Part shown: positions 24,574 through 32,116 of the stretch, in pieces
How the letters are laid out: every line of letters begins with the position of its first letter
How positions within the stretch are numbered: position 1 is the first letter of the stretch
DNA from: Bacteroidota bacterium
GTDB lineage: Bacteria; Bacteroidota; Bacteroidia; Bacteroidales; FEN-979
NCBI GenBank assembly: GCA_026391795.1
Contig: JAPLDI010000004.1
Span: 152,068-216,067, forward strand
Reading direction: 5' to 3'
Length of the DNA stretch: 64,000 nucleotides
The notes under the pieces: model-generated
Told to the model about the DNA's origin: nothing
Seen by the model: the letters and a program-made list of their open reading frames with translations, nothing else
The model's database searches: none
Program-made: the position numbers and the translations under genes

Positions 24574-25125
24574 CTACTTTCCTGTTTCTTCCGGTATGGG
24601 TTTTCGGATGACCAGGGAAAGGTAGATCATCATGATCCCGAAGACTGCAGCAAAGATCCCGATGAGTTTTACAAGGAATTCCGCGAACGTTTCCGGACTA
24701 AAAAACATGACGGCGCCCAGTACGATTGTCAACAGGCCGTTGAAGAGGATCAGGTTTTTATTGGAGAGTGTTTGTTTGCTGTTTACAAGAACCACCAGCT
24801 GGAAGATCCCTGCGATCACTGACCAGATCCCGAGAAGGATAAAAAACATGTGGAGTGAAGGGTCGGGATAAAACCTGATCCCCAGCCCGATTGCAAGAAA
24901 GCTAATTGAGAGGAGGATTGTTATTGCAGCGCGTTTATCGTTTTTGAGCTGGTAAATTGCGACCACAAGAAGCAATACCCCCAAAATAGCTATCGTCAGC
25001 CCTGTAATGGCAACAGCCGCACGGATTACCTCCATGGTCAGAAAAATAAGCATCAATCCAACCAGGATCGCAACGAGTCCGTTTATTGCCAGAAACCACC
25101 AGTTCTTATTCGTTTTTGTTTTCAT
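24574..25125 (-). CDS. HdeD/DUF308-family membrane protein
   Basis: A 183-residue protein with six predicted membrane helices made of paired hydrophobic stretches, each opening with a small Gly-rich turn (LAINGLVAILVGLMLI, ILFNGLLTIVLGAVMFF). This is the repeat pattern of the HdeD/DUF308 family, whose E. coli member is linked to acid resistance. The exact role here is unknown. It lies 42 bases downstream of the LysE-like gene on the same strand and may be cotranscribed. Confidence 0.75.
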   Translation of the reverse strand: MKTKTNKNWWFLAINGLVAILVGLMLIFLTMEVIRAAVAITGLTIAILGVLLLVVAIYQLKNDKRAAITILLSISFLAIGLGIRFYPDPSLHMFFILLGIWSVIAGIFQLVVLVNSKQTLSNKNLILFNGLLTIVLGAVMFFSPETFAEFLVKLIGIFAAVFGIMMIYLSLVIRKPIPEETGK

Positions 25126-25167
25126 AGGGATCCTTTTTTAATGAAAGAATAAAAATCAGCAACAGGT

Positions 25168-25830
25168 TTATTTCAGTGCCTTGAAGTATTCGAGCAATGT
25201 TCCGCTGATGATAAAAGCGCCGAAGATGAAAAAGAGAATACCCACGATCCTGTTGATCCAGCGTTTGACCTTTGGGTTCCCGAGTACCTTGATCTTATTG
25301 GCAAGAACAGCTTTAACAATATCGGTTGCGAGGATCATTCCCAGGGCTCCGGCAAAGAACAAGGCAACAGATTGCCGGTCGCCGCCATAGGTTGAGTTTA
25401 TCGAAACGACCCAAAAGATCCAGAAGAACCACAAGGTTGGATTTGCCACATTGAGGAGGAATCCTTTGAAAAAATATGGCAGGACCCCCGGCCTTTTCAC
25501 ATGGATCTCGCTGATGGCTTCCACCTGCTCGCTTTGCGGTACTTTCCGGAAAAAGGTATAAATGGCATATGAGATCATAAGAACCCCTCCCAGGATGCCG
25601 AATGCCAGGTGAAATTTCGGAGCCGTGATGATCTCGGATACCCCGAAAAATGCAAGGACTACGAGAAACAGATCACTGGAAAAAATACCCAGCGCGAGGA
25701 ATATCCCCGTCTTTACTCCATGTTTGATACTGGTTTGCAGAAGTGCAACAAGTGCCGGACCCAGTGTGATAGCGACTGTTATACCGAGGAGAAATCCTTC
25801 GAATAGCGGATGTAAAAGTTTGACGAACAT
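25168..25830 (-). CDS. LysE/RhtB-family exporter
   Basis: A 220-residue inner-membrane protein with about six helices. The conserved N-terminal GITVAITLGPALVALLQTSI motif of LysE/RhtB amino-acid exporters is clear. A middle segment FLLNVANPTLWFFWIFWV carries the family's Asn-Pro. It probably exports an amino acid or derivative; the substrate cannot be read from the sequence. It lies 7 bases after the GH3-family gene, a tight spacing that suggests one transcript and perhaps handling of an amino-acid conjugate, which is speculative. Confidence 0.88.
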   Translation of the reverse strand: MFVKLLHPLFEGFLLGITVAITLGPALVALLQTSIKHGVKTGIFLALGIFSSDLFLVVLAFFGVSEIITAPKFHLAFGILGGVLMISYAIYTFFRKVPQSEQVEAISEIHVKRPGVLPYFFKGFLLNVANPTLWFFWIFWVVSINSTYGGDRQSVALFFAGALGMILATDIVKAVLANKIKVLGNPKVKRWINRIVGILFFIFGAFIISGTLLEYFKALK

Positions 25831-25837
25831 CTTCCTC

Positions 25838-27397
25838 CTATTTTGTTTGGTTCCGCATTTCCGGCTTTATCATTTTCTCAATGTGTGCTTCCCATTCAAT
25901 CCTTTGTTTTTCATGTAAAACCCTTGGAAATTTATGGGCGCCGCCTTCCTTCCCTTTGGTTTTCATCCAGTCATAAAACACATGCAAAGGTAAAATTTCC
26001 ACATATACTTCGCGGATGGCTTCAATACGTTCAACCCGGTAGTCGTCATTCAGAATGGCCAGGTATTCATCCAGTTTTGTGGCAGCAACGGCAGGATTTA
26101 TAGGGTCGTCGGTCCCGAGGAACCATTTGTGTGCGAACAGGCTTCCGTATCGTATGCCGGTAACTGTAAACTCATTGATTTTGATGTTGAATTCATCCTG
26201 GAGCATTCTTATTGCGCGGTTCATGTTATCCTGCGATAAGTGTTCCCCGCAAAGGCTCAGGAAATGTTTTGTACGCCCGGTTAGCAGGATCTCACAGGCA
26301 TCTGTACTTGTAAATTTAATAACGTCGCCGATAAGATACCGCCATGCACCGGCACAGGAGGAGAGCAGCAAGGCATATTCTTTATCCACCTCCACATCAG
26401 CAATGGTAAGAATTTCAGGCTTTGGAAGAAGGTTTCCTTCGGAATCAAAATTGACACTGTTGTACGGGACGAATTCATAAAACAGACCGTTGTCGAGAAT
26501 CAAGGTAAGAGCTTTCCTTGTCCCTGCCTGCTGGTATGCAATGTAACCTTCGGATGCGAGGTAGGATTCGTTATAAACGATAGGTCTCCCGAGCAATTTT
26601 TCAAAACTTTTAGCATACGGCTCGAAAGAGACCCCGCTATGCACATAAGCCGAGAAATTGGGCCAGATCTCATGGATATTTTTTATACCATAATGTGCGA
26701 TGATCCTCTCAAGGATGATCTGGATCCAGGCCGGGACTCCTACGATTACACCGATGTCCCAGTCCTTTGCTTTCCTTACGATCTCATTGAGTTTCAGTGA
26801 CCAGTTCTCTTCTTTTGAAATTCTTGGCCCGGGTTTGTAAAAATGCTGAAACCAAAAGGGGATGTTGCTTGCTGTAATGCCCGAAAGATCTCCTTTGTAA
26901 TAGGTTCCTGTATACTGAAGATGTGTGCTTCCTCCAATCATCAGGATCCCCTTCTCGTAAAAATCATCCGGGAAATTGTATTTTGTCGTCATCACCAGCT
27001 GACGGATGCTTGCCTTCTGAATGGCCCGTAGCATGGCAGAGGTGACCGGAATGTGTTTTGAAGAAGATTCGGAGGTTCCGGATGTCAGGGCAAAGTACTT
27101 TACTTTCCCTGGCCAGGTTACCCAGGGTTCACCGTTTAGACTCCTGTACCACCAGTTTTTAAACATGGAATTGTAATCGTGAACAGGAACAGATTCCTGG
27201 AAAGCCTTTACAACATCCTTTTGGGAAAGTATTTCAGCAAACCCGTAATGCTCTCCGAATGCTGTATCCTGCGAACGGTTCAGCAATTTTGTCAGTTCTT
27301 TCCGCTGGACGATTACCGGGTTGAAATTCTTCTTAATGTCAATGGGAATCTGACGGAGGGTATAGGCAGTCTTTATGATGGATCCAAGAATGGGCAT
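25838..27397 (-). CDS. GH3 auxin-responsive promoter family protein (acyl-adenylate/amido synthetase fold)
   Basis: A 519-residue protein of the GH3 family (PF03321). Plant members adenylate a carboxylate and conjugate it to an amino acid. The P-loop-like ALTSGTSESSSKHIPVT (about residues 108-124), the ESYLASEG segment (about 278) and the YRYLIGD-like AWRYLIGDVIKF (about 355) are ATP-binding motifs of the ANL superfamily as seen in GH3. The C-terminal domain ends with a basic region (KGKEGGAHKFPRV). Bacterial members are common in Bacteroidota, but substrates are mostly unknown. It is adjacent to a LysE-like exporter. It diverges from the EEP gene at 27475. Confidence 0.9.
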   Translation of the reverse strand: MPILGSIIKTAYTLRQIPIDIKKNFNPVIVQRKELTKLLNRSQDTAFGEHYGFAEILSQKDVVKAFQESVPVHDYNSMFKNWWYRSLNGEPWVTWPGKVKYFALTSGTSESSSKHIPVTSAMLRAIQKASIRQLVMTTKYNFPDDFYEKGILMIGGSTHLQYTGTYYKGDLSGITASNIPFWFQHFYKPGPRISKEENWSLKLNEIVRKAKDWDIGVIVGVPAWIQIILERIIAHYGIKNIHEIWPNFSAYVHSGVSFEPYAKSFEKLLGRPIVYNESYLASEGYIAYQQAGTRKALTLILDNGLFYEFVPYNSVNFDSEGNLLPKPEILTIADVEVDKEYALLLSSCAGAWRYLIGDVIKFTSTDACEILLTGRTKHFLSLCGEHLSQDNMNRAIRMLQDEFNIKINEFTVTGIRYGSLFAHKWFLGTDDPINPAVAATKLDEYLAILNDDYRVERIEAIREVYVEILPLHVFYDWMKTKGKEGGAHKFPRVLHEKQRIEWEAHIEKMIKPEMRNQTK

Positions 27398-27474
27398 GCA
27401 AACAGAGACAGATTATAATAGCGCAGTAAATTTATGAAAAAAACAGTACATTTCGGCCCCAATTCAAAGCAGGT

Positions 27475-28542
27475 ATGAAAAGAAGGAGTATCCTGATTAA
27501 AGTAACCGCATGGATTTTTTTGATACCGGCAAGTTTTTTCCTGGCATTCGTCCTGTTTCTGACTGTGGCGGATTATCATCCGGCTGAAAAAGAAGCAATC
27601 AGGATAATCCCAAGGAAAGGGGTTGTCATTTCGAAGATGAAAAGGGAAATTACGTTTCTTACCTGGAACATCGGGTATGCAGGGTTGGGACAGAAAATGG
27701 ATTTCTTTTACGAGGGAGGGACAAGGGTGCGACCGGAAAGGAACGAATTTGAAGGTTACATGGAAGGAATCTCCCGGTTTCTTGCCTCCAACGATTCGGT
27801 TGATTTTGTCTTTATTGAGGAAGCGGATGTTCATTCGCGGAGGAGTTATTTTACGGATGAGGTTTCAGCTATAGCAAAAGCATTGCACGGACGGATTTCA
27901 TTATTTGCAAAAAATTACGACTGCCGGTTTGTTCCCGTTCCACTGGATGACCCCATGGGCCGTGTGGTCTCCGGGATTGCCTGTTACCCGAGGTTTATTC
28001 CCGGATCTGCCGTACGGATCGATCTGGGAACCCGGTTCTCCTGGCCGAAACAACTGGTGATGCTGAAACGCTGCATACTTGTGATGCGCTACGAGCTGAC
28101 TCCTGGCAACCAACTTGTTGTCGTGACGCTCCACAACTCTACATTTGACAAAGAAGGTGAACTCAGGAAAAAAGAATTACAGAAACTGAATGACCTGCTC
28201 ACGAAGGAATATTCAAAGGGTAATTACGTGATTGCAGGGGGCGACTGGAACATCAACCCGCGCGGGTTCCGGCCGGAAACGATCATCACCGGCGATCGTT
28301 CAAAAGCAATTGATCCTCCGCTGGATCCTGCTTTTCTGCCCGGATGGCAATTTGCCTTTGATGCAGCAGCCCCCTCTAACCGGGATGTTGAGGGACCTTA
28401 CCTGAAAGGAAAAACCAAAACGACAATTATTGATTTCTTTGTTGTGTCGCCCAATGTTGGTGTACAATGGGTCCGTACCCTTCCAACCGGCTTTCGCTGT
28501 TCGGATCACCAGCCGGTAATTATGAAAGTCAGATTAAAATAG
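27475..28542 (+). CDS. Endonuclease/exonuclease/phosphatase family protein, membrane-anchored
   Basis: A 355-residue protein with one N-terminal membrane helix (about residues 10-32) and an EEP metal-dependent phosphodiesterase domain. The catalytic landmarks are intact: TWNIGYAG (about 62), FIEEADVHSRRS (about 113), GGDWNINP (about 259) and SDHQPVIM at the C-terminus. The catalytic domain would face the periplasm. The substrate could be nucleic acid, phosphoinositide-like or another phosphodiester; sequence alone does not tell. The next gene starts 45 bases later on the same strand. Confidence 0.88.
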   Translation: MKRRSILIKVTAWIFLIPASFFLAFVLFLTVADYHPAEKEAIRIIPRKGVVISKMKREITFLTWNIGYAGLGQKMDFFYEGGTRVRPERNEFEGYMEGISRFLASNDSVDFVFIEEADVHSRRSYFTDEVSAIAKALHGRISLFAKNYDCRFVPVPLDDPMGRVVSGIACYPRFIPGSAVRIDLGTRFSWPKQLVMLKRCILVMRYELTPGNQLVVVTLHNSTFDKEGELRKKELQKLNDLLTKEYSKGNYVIAGGDWNINPRGFRPETIITGDRSKAIDPPLDPAFLPGWQFAFDAAAPSNRDVEGPYLKGKTKTTIIDFFVVSPNVGVQWVRTLPTGFRCSDHQPVIMKVRLK

Positions 28543-28586
28543 GCAACTTCCCGTTTTCTTCCCGATCTTTGCAGCAAATCATTGAT

Positions 28587-29468
28587 ATGAAAATCAAGCC
28601 GGAAGAAGAGATCTCCTTATCCGATCTTCTGATCAGGGAATTTAAAACCGGGTCACGTTCCATGGTTAAAAAGATTATTATCCATGGAAGTGTGACTGTT
28701 AACGGGGAGATCGTCACGCAACAACATCACCCGGTCAAACCCGGTGATGAAGTTGAATACACGAAATACCGGGCGCCGATTGATTCTCATGATTGCCCTT
28801 TTCCGGTCCTTTATGAAGACGAACACCTGATCATCGTGGTCAAAACAGCCGGGATCCTCACGTATGGTGAAAAGGGAACCCATGGAACCTCCCTCTACAA
28901 GGAGTTAACCGATTATGTACGTGACCGCTCAAAGGGAAAGGATAAGATCTATGTTGTTCACCGGCTCGACAGGGAGGTATCGGGGATACTGGTATTCGCA
29001 AAATCGGAGAAGATCCAGGAAATGATCAAGGACCACTGGAAAGAAACAGAGAAAAAGTATTATGCACTTGTCGAAGGAAAGCCTGAAAACAATGAAGGTA
29101 AACTTGAAAACTGGATGCTGGAAGGATGGGATCAAAAAGTATTTACCCTGAAGCAGGAACGTCCTGGAGCAAAGATGGCCATCACCCATTACAAGGTTCT
29201 GAAGGAGCTTAAGAATAATACCCTCGTTGAGGTCAGGCTCGAAACCGGCCGCAAACACCAGATTCGGGTTCATATGGCGGAAATGGGCTGCCCGATCGTA
29301 GGCGATTTTAAATACGGAGCCAACAACAAGATCAAAAGGAGGATACGGCTGCATGCCTATTATTTTTCCTTCAATCACCCGGTCACCCGGGAGCATCTTG
29401 AATTCAAAACACAGATGCCGAAAGGATTTCTGACGCTCGGGGAGAAGGACGAACACTACAAGTGGTGA
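28587..29468 (+). CDS. RluA-family pseudouridine synthase with S4 domain
   Basis: A 293-residue RNA-modifying enzyme. The start at 28587 puts an S4 RNA-binding domain (LSDLLIREF, VNGEIV) at the N-terminus (about residues 8-65), then the RluA catalytic domain. The catalytic Asp is in HRLDREVSGI at about residue 128. RKHQIRVHMAEMGCPIVGD is the conserved C-terminal motif. It converts specific uridines of rRNA or tRNA to pseudouridine; the target position cannot be given. An upstream in-frame start at 28467 would overlap the EEP gene and is unlikely. Confidence 0.93.
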   Translation: MKIKPEEEISLSDLLIREFKTGSRSMVKKIIIHGSVTVNGEIVTQQHHPVKPGDEVEYTKYRAPIDSHDCPFPVLYEDEHLIIVVKTAGILTYGEKGTHGTSLYKELTDYVRDRSKGKDKIYVVHRLDREVSGILVFAKSEKIQEMIKDHWKETEKKYYALVEGKPENNEGKLENWMLEGWDQKVFTLKQERPGAKMAITHYKVLKELKNNTLVEVRLETGRKHQIRVHMAEMGCPIVGDFKYGANNKIKRRIRLHAYYFSFNHPVTREHLEFKTQMPKGFLTLGEKDEHYKW

Positions 29469-29475
29469 ACCAATT

Positions 29476-29510
29476 TAATTACGAATCCAAAGTTACGAAT
29501 TACGAATTTC
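29476..29510. repeat. Short near-tandem repeat (TTACGAAT words)
   Basis: The word TTACGAAT occurs three times, at 29479-29486 and within GTTACGAATTACGAATT (29492-29508). It lies just after the pseudouridine synthase stop. The same style of repeat occurs in other spacers of this window. Confidence 0.5.
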
Positions 29511-29579
29511 CCTTAGGATGTATCAGCTAAGAGCGATACGTATTAAAGGGAGAACAGAAACATTTCCGGCGGATACTTG

Positions 29580-29587
29580 TATCTTTG
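29580..29587 (+). promoter_or_regulatory. -7 element for the lysine-rich small protein
   Basis: TATCTTTG matches TAnnTTTG and lies 60 bases before the small gene at 29647, giving an untranslated leader of about 50 bases. Confidence 0.5.
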
Positions 29588-29646
29588 TAAAAATGCTCTT
29601 ACAAATATTCAGATAAACAAATCGTCAACCATTAAAATCTAACGGT

Positions 29647-29751
29647 ATGTCAAAAGGAAAAGATGTTAAGAAGGATGTTAAAAAAGCACCGGCAAAGTCA
29701 CCCAAAGAAAAAAAAGCTGCAAAAATTGAAAAGAAGGCGAATAAAAAGTAA
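29647..29751 (+). CDS. 34-residue lysine-rich small protein
   Basis: An ATG at 29647 opens a 34-codon frame to TAA at 29749-29751. The product has about 16 lysines and several alanines, no hydrophobic segment and no cysteine (it begins MSKGKDVKKDVKKAP). A -7 element upstream and a terminator 8 bases downstream frame it as its own transcription unit, which supports its being a real gene. Such basic peptides could bind nucleic acid or ribosomes, but the function is unknown. Confidence 0.65.
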   Translation: MSKGKDVKKDVKKAPAKSPKEKKAAKIEKKANKK

Positions 29752-29759
29752 CAATTAGC

Positions 29760-29788
29760 CATCCGGCATTAGAAACCGGATGTTTTTT
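29760..29788 (+). terminator. Rho-independent terminator of the small lysine-rich gene
   Basis: CATCCGG (29760-29766) pairs with CCGGATG (29776-29782) and is followed by six T residues (29783-29788). Confidence 0.85.
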
Positions 29789-29813
29789 CGCTGATTCACT
29801 CCTTCGCCCTTTG

Positions 29814-30620
29814 TTATTTTGTAAAATTCCGCTGCCGCAGTGCTTCAAAGACCACGATTGCTGCGGAAGCTGAAACGTTCATTGAGTCGATCTTTCCGCT
29901 CATCGGGATTTTGATCAGTTCATCGGCTTCTTCCATCCAGATTTTGCTCAAGCCATAAGCTTCAGATCCCATAATTATGGCTGCCGGGCCTCTGAGATCG
30001 GTTTCATGGTAGAAACGGGAAGCTGTAAGAGCGGTTCCAAACATGCGTATTTGATTTGATCTTAGCCAGGCAATGGTTTCTGCTGTTGAACTTGTCACAA
30101 CAGGAACGGTAAAAATACAACCGATGCTTGACCGGATGGCGTTGGGATTATAAATATCTGTTTGAGGATCACAAATGATTACTCCGTCAAGGTTGGCTGC
30201 GTCTGCTGTCCGGAGAAGCGCCCCAAGATTGCCCGGTTTTTCAACCGATTCCAGAACAAGAAACAAGGGCCGGGTCTCAATATGAAGGTCGCCGAAAGAG
30301 CTCCTTTTTGGGATTGCCAGTGCAATCGCCCCACCATGATCTTCACGATAGGCAAGCCGGTTGTAGATCTCAGCCGGAACTTCCGCCATTTCAAACGGTA
30401 CAGAAGAGGCAGCTGCCATTTCCTCTATGTCGTTGTCATGGATCAGTTCCCTGCAACAAATAAGATGAGTGATTGTAAACCCGGCCCCCAGGGCAAGCTT
30501 TATCTCACGAATCCCCTCGATGACCGTAAGGTTCTTTTCTTTTCTTTCGCGGGGCTTATCGCGGAGAAGGAGAATGTTTCTGATCAGGGGGTTCTGGAAA
30601 CTGGCTATTGTTTTGACCAT
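29814..30620 (-). CDS. TrmH/SpoU-family RNA 2'-O-methyltransferase
   Basis: A 268-residue methyltransferase of the SPOUT class. An N-terminal substrate-binding domain (about 1-95, FQNPLIRNILLLRDKPRERK) precedes the SpoU catalytic domain. The knot motifs are visible: LVLESVEKPGNLGALLRTADA (about 112), IIMGSEAYGLS (about 215) and IPMSGKIDSMNVSASAAI (about 236). It methylates a ribose in tRNA or 23S rRNA; the exact site is not assignable. It is divergently transcribed from the Rrf2 regulator. Confidence 0.92.
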   Translation of the reverse strand: MVKTIASFQNPLIRNILLLRDKPRERKEKNLTVIEGIREIKLALGAGFTITHLICCRELIHDNDIEEMAAASSVPFEMAEVPAEIYNRLAYREDHGGAIALAIPKRSSFGDLHIETRPLFLVLESVEKPGNLGALLRTADAANLDGVIICDPQTDIYNPNAIRSSIGCIFTVPVVTSSTAETIAWLRSNQIRMFGTALTASRFYHETDLRGPAAIIMGSEAYGLSKIWMEEADELIKIPMSGKIDSMNVSASAAIVVFEALRQRNFTK

Positions 30621-30688
30621 TGTTCAGAGATGAAATTTATTTGATATCATCGATAAAGATCAAAAATAATTTTTTTTTTCGTTTTTTC

Positions 30689-30718
30689 TTTGGTGAATCA
30701 AATTTAGTTTTATATTTG
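30689..30718 (+). promoter_or_regulatory. Bacteroidota promoter of the Rrf2 gene
   Basis: TTTG (30689-30692) and TATATTTG (30711-30718) are 18 bases apart, a good match to the Bacteroidota -33/-7 promoter. The -7 region overlaps the palindrome CAAAT-N10-ATTTG, and a CCTAAATA word follows at 30731-30738. Either could be an operator for autoregulation. Confidence 0.65.
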
Positions 30719-30744
30719 CGCATTCAAATACCTAAATATCTGTT

Positions 30745-31143
30745 ATGGCAAAAATATTTTCGATGTCTGAAGCTGCTTCGATTGCCATTCACAGCATGGT
30801 ATTGATTGCCCGGAATGAAAATGGCATCAATGCTGTTAAGATTGCTGAATATACAGGATTTTCAAAGAACCATATTTCGAAAGTAGCACAACGGCTTGTG
30901 AAGAACGACCTCTTAAAATCTGTGCGGGGGCCGGCCGGGGGATTTAGCCTGAAAAAGCTCCCTGCGGATATTACCCTGCTCGACATTTACCAGTCGATTG
31001 AAGGTCCGCTTGAAATTTCTGATTGTCCGCTTGCAAATGAAGTCTGCAATTTTGATCAGTGCCTGATGGGCAATGTCGTCAATAAAATGACACTCGAATT
31101 CAAACGTTTTCTGAATGAACAAACGCTAAAAAAATACCTCTGA
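30745..31143 (+). CDS. Rrf2-family transcriptional regulator (NsrR/IscR-like)
   Basis: A 132-residue winged-helix regulator. The N-terminal helix-turn-helix (about residues 10-65) includes AEYTGFSKNHISKVAQRL. Three cysteines spaced C-x6-C-x4-C (CPLANEVCNFDQC, about 94-106) match the iron-sulfur ligand region of NsrR, IscR and RsrR. It should bind a cluster that reacts with NO or reports iron-sulfur status. It heads an island whose next genes are a ferredoxin-like protein and a nitric oxide reductase, so NO-responsive repression of those genes is the most likely job (inference). Confidence 0.93.
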   Translation: MAKIFSMSEAASIAIHSMVLIARNENGINAVKIAEYTGFSKNHISKVAQRLVKNDLLKSVRGPAGGFSLKKLPADITLLDIYQSIEGPLEISDCPLANEVCNFDQCLMGNVVNKMTLEFKRFLNEQTLKKYL

Positions 31144-31154
31144 TTTTTTTTCTC

Positions 31155-31177
31155 CCTAAATAGGTAATTATATACCA
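31155..31177 (+). promoter_or_regulatory. Candidate Rrf2 operator upstream of the ferredoxin-like gene
   Basis: CCTAAATAGG (31155-31164) is a small inverted repeat, followed by GGTAATTATATACC (31163-31176). The word CCTAAATA is also found at 30731-30738 just before the Rrf2 start codon. Two occurrences upstream of two neighbouring genes are only suggestive. Confidence 0.3.
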
Positions 31178-31196
31178 GAATATAACAATAGATAAA

Positions 31197-32057
31197 ATGA
31201 AGCGTAAAATTATCCGGATTGATGAAGAAAAATGCAATGGCTGCGGACTCTGTATTCCAAACTGCCAGGAAGGCGCGTTGCAGGTGATTGACGGGAAGGC
31301 ACGTCTGATCAGCGACTTGTTCTGTGATGGCCTGGGTGCCTGCATGGGTCACTGTCCGGAGGATGCTATAACCATTGAAGAACGGGAAGCAGAGCCATAC
31401 AATGAACGGCTGGTTATGGAGACGATCTCAAAGAATGGTAAGAACACCATCCTGGCCCACCTTGCACATCTCCGCGACCACAATGAACAGGAATATTTGA
31501 AGGAAGCAATATCTTATTTAAAAGAAAATAACATCGACATGAGTGAAAATGAAATGAACAAACAGCAGGAAAGTTTCCATGGTTGCCCCGGGTCGGCTGC
31601 CAGGGATTTCAGAATTGACACCGAACAGGTTGAGAATGCAGGCAAGGAGACAATTTCCAGTCCTGCCGATGCGCCTTCTGAACTCCGGCAATGGCCGGTA
31701 CAGCTGCACCTCCTGAATCCACTGGCATCTTACTTTAAAAATGCGGATGTGGTTCTGGCTGCCGATTGCGCTGCTTTTGCGATGGGCAATTTCCATGCAC
31801 GCTACCTGAAGGGAAGATCAGTCGCTATTGCATGCCCGAAACTGGACACCAACAAGGAATCCTATCTGGAAAAACTCACTTCGATGATGAAGGACTCAAA
31901 AATCAACACGCTGCAGGTTGTCATCATGGAGGTTCCCTGTTGTGGCGGACTTGTACAAATGGCAGAAACCGCGAAGGTAAATGCCGGACTTAAGGTCCCG
32001 ATTAAAGTATCGGTCATCAGTGTCCAGGGAGAGGTTCTTGAAGACGAATGGATTTAA
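31197..32057 (+). CDS. 4Fe-4S ferredoxin-domain protein of the NO island
   Basis: A 286-residue cytoplasmic protein. The first 60 residues hold a two-cluster ferredoxin-like region: CNGCGLCIPNC (about 13-23) and CDGLGACMGHCP (about 41-52). The middle is a variable acidic linker with CPGSAA. The C-terminal half (about 165-286) has conserved-looking cysteines (VVLAADCAAFA, AIACPKLD, VPCCGGLVQMA). Proteins of this kind lie near hcp and NO-response genes in anaerobes. An electron-transfer or cluster-sensing role is likely, but no reaction is known to me. It lies between the Rrf2 regulator and the NO reductase. Confidence 0.88.
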   Translation: MKRKIIRIDEEKCNGCGLCIPNCQEGALQVIDGKARLISDLFCDGLGACMGHCPEDAITIEEREAEPYNERLVMETISKNGKNTILAHLAHLRDHNEQEYLKEAISYLKENNIDMSENEMNKQQESFHGCPGSAARDFRIDTEQVENAGKETISSPADAPSELRQWPVQLHLLNPLASYFKNADVVLAADCAAFAMGNFHARYLKGRSVAIACPKLDTNKESYLEKLTSMMKDSKINTLQVVIMEVPCCGGLVQMAETAKVNAGLKVPIKVSVISVQGEVLEDEWI

Positions 32058-32116
32058 ATAAATAGCGAAAATGAAAGATAATCAGGATAAATGCAATTTA
32101 AAAAAAACGAAAATTT

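Noticed and set aside
30640-30666. Possible FNR site upstream of the Rrf2 gene
   Set aside because: TTGAT and ATCAA half-sites occur but are 13 bases apart, not 4, so this is not an FNR/CRP-type palindrome.
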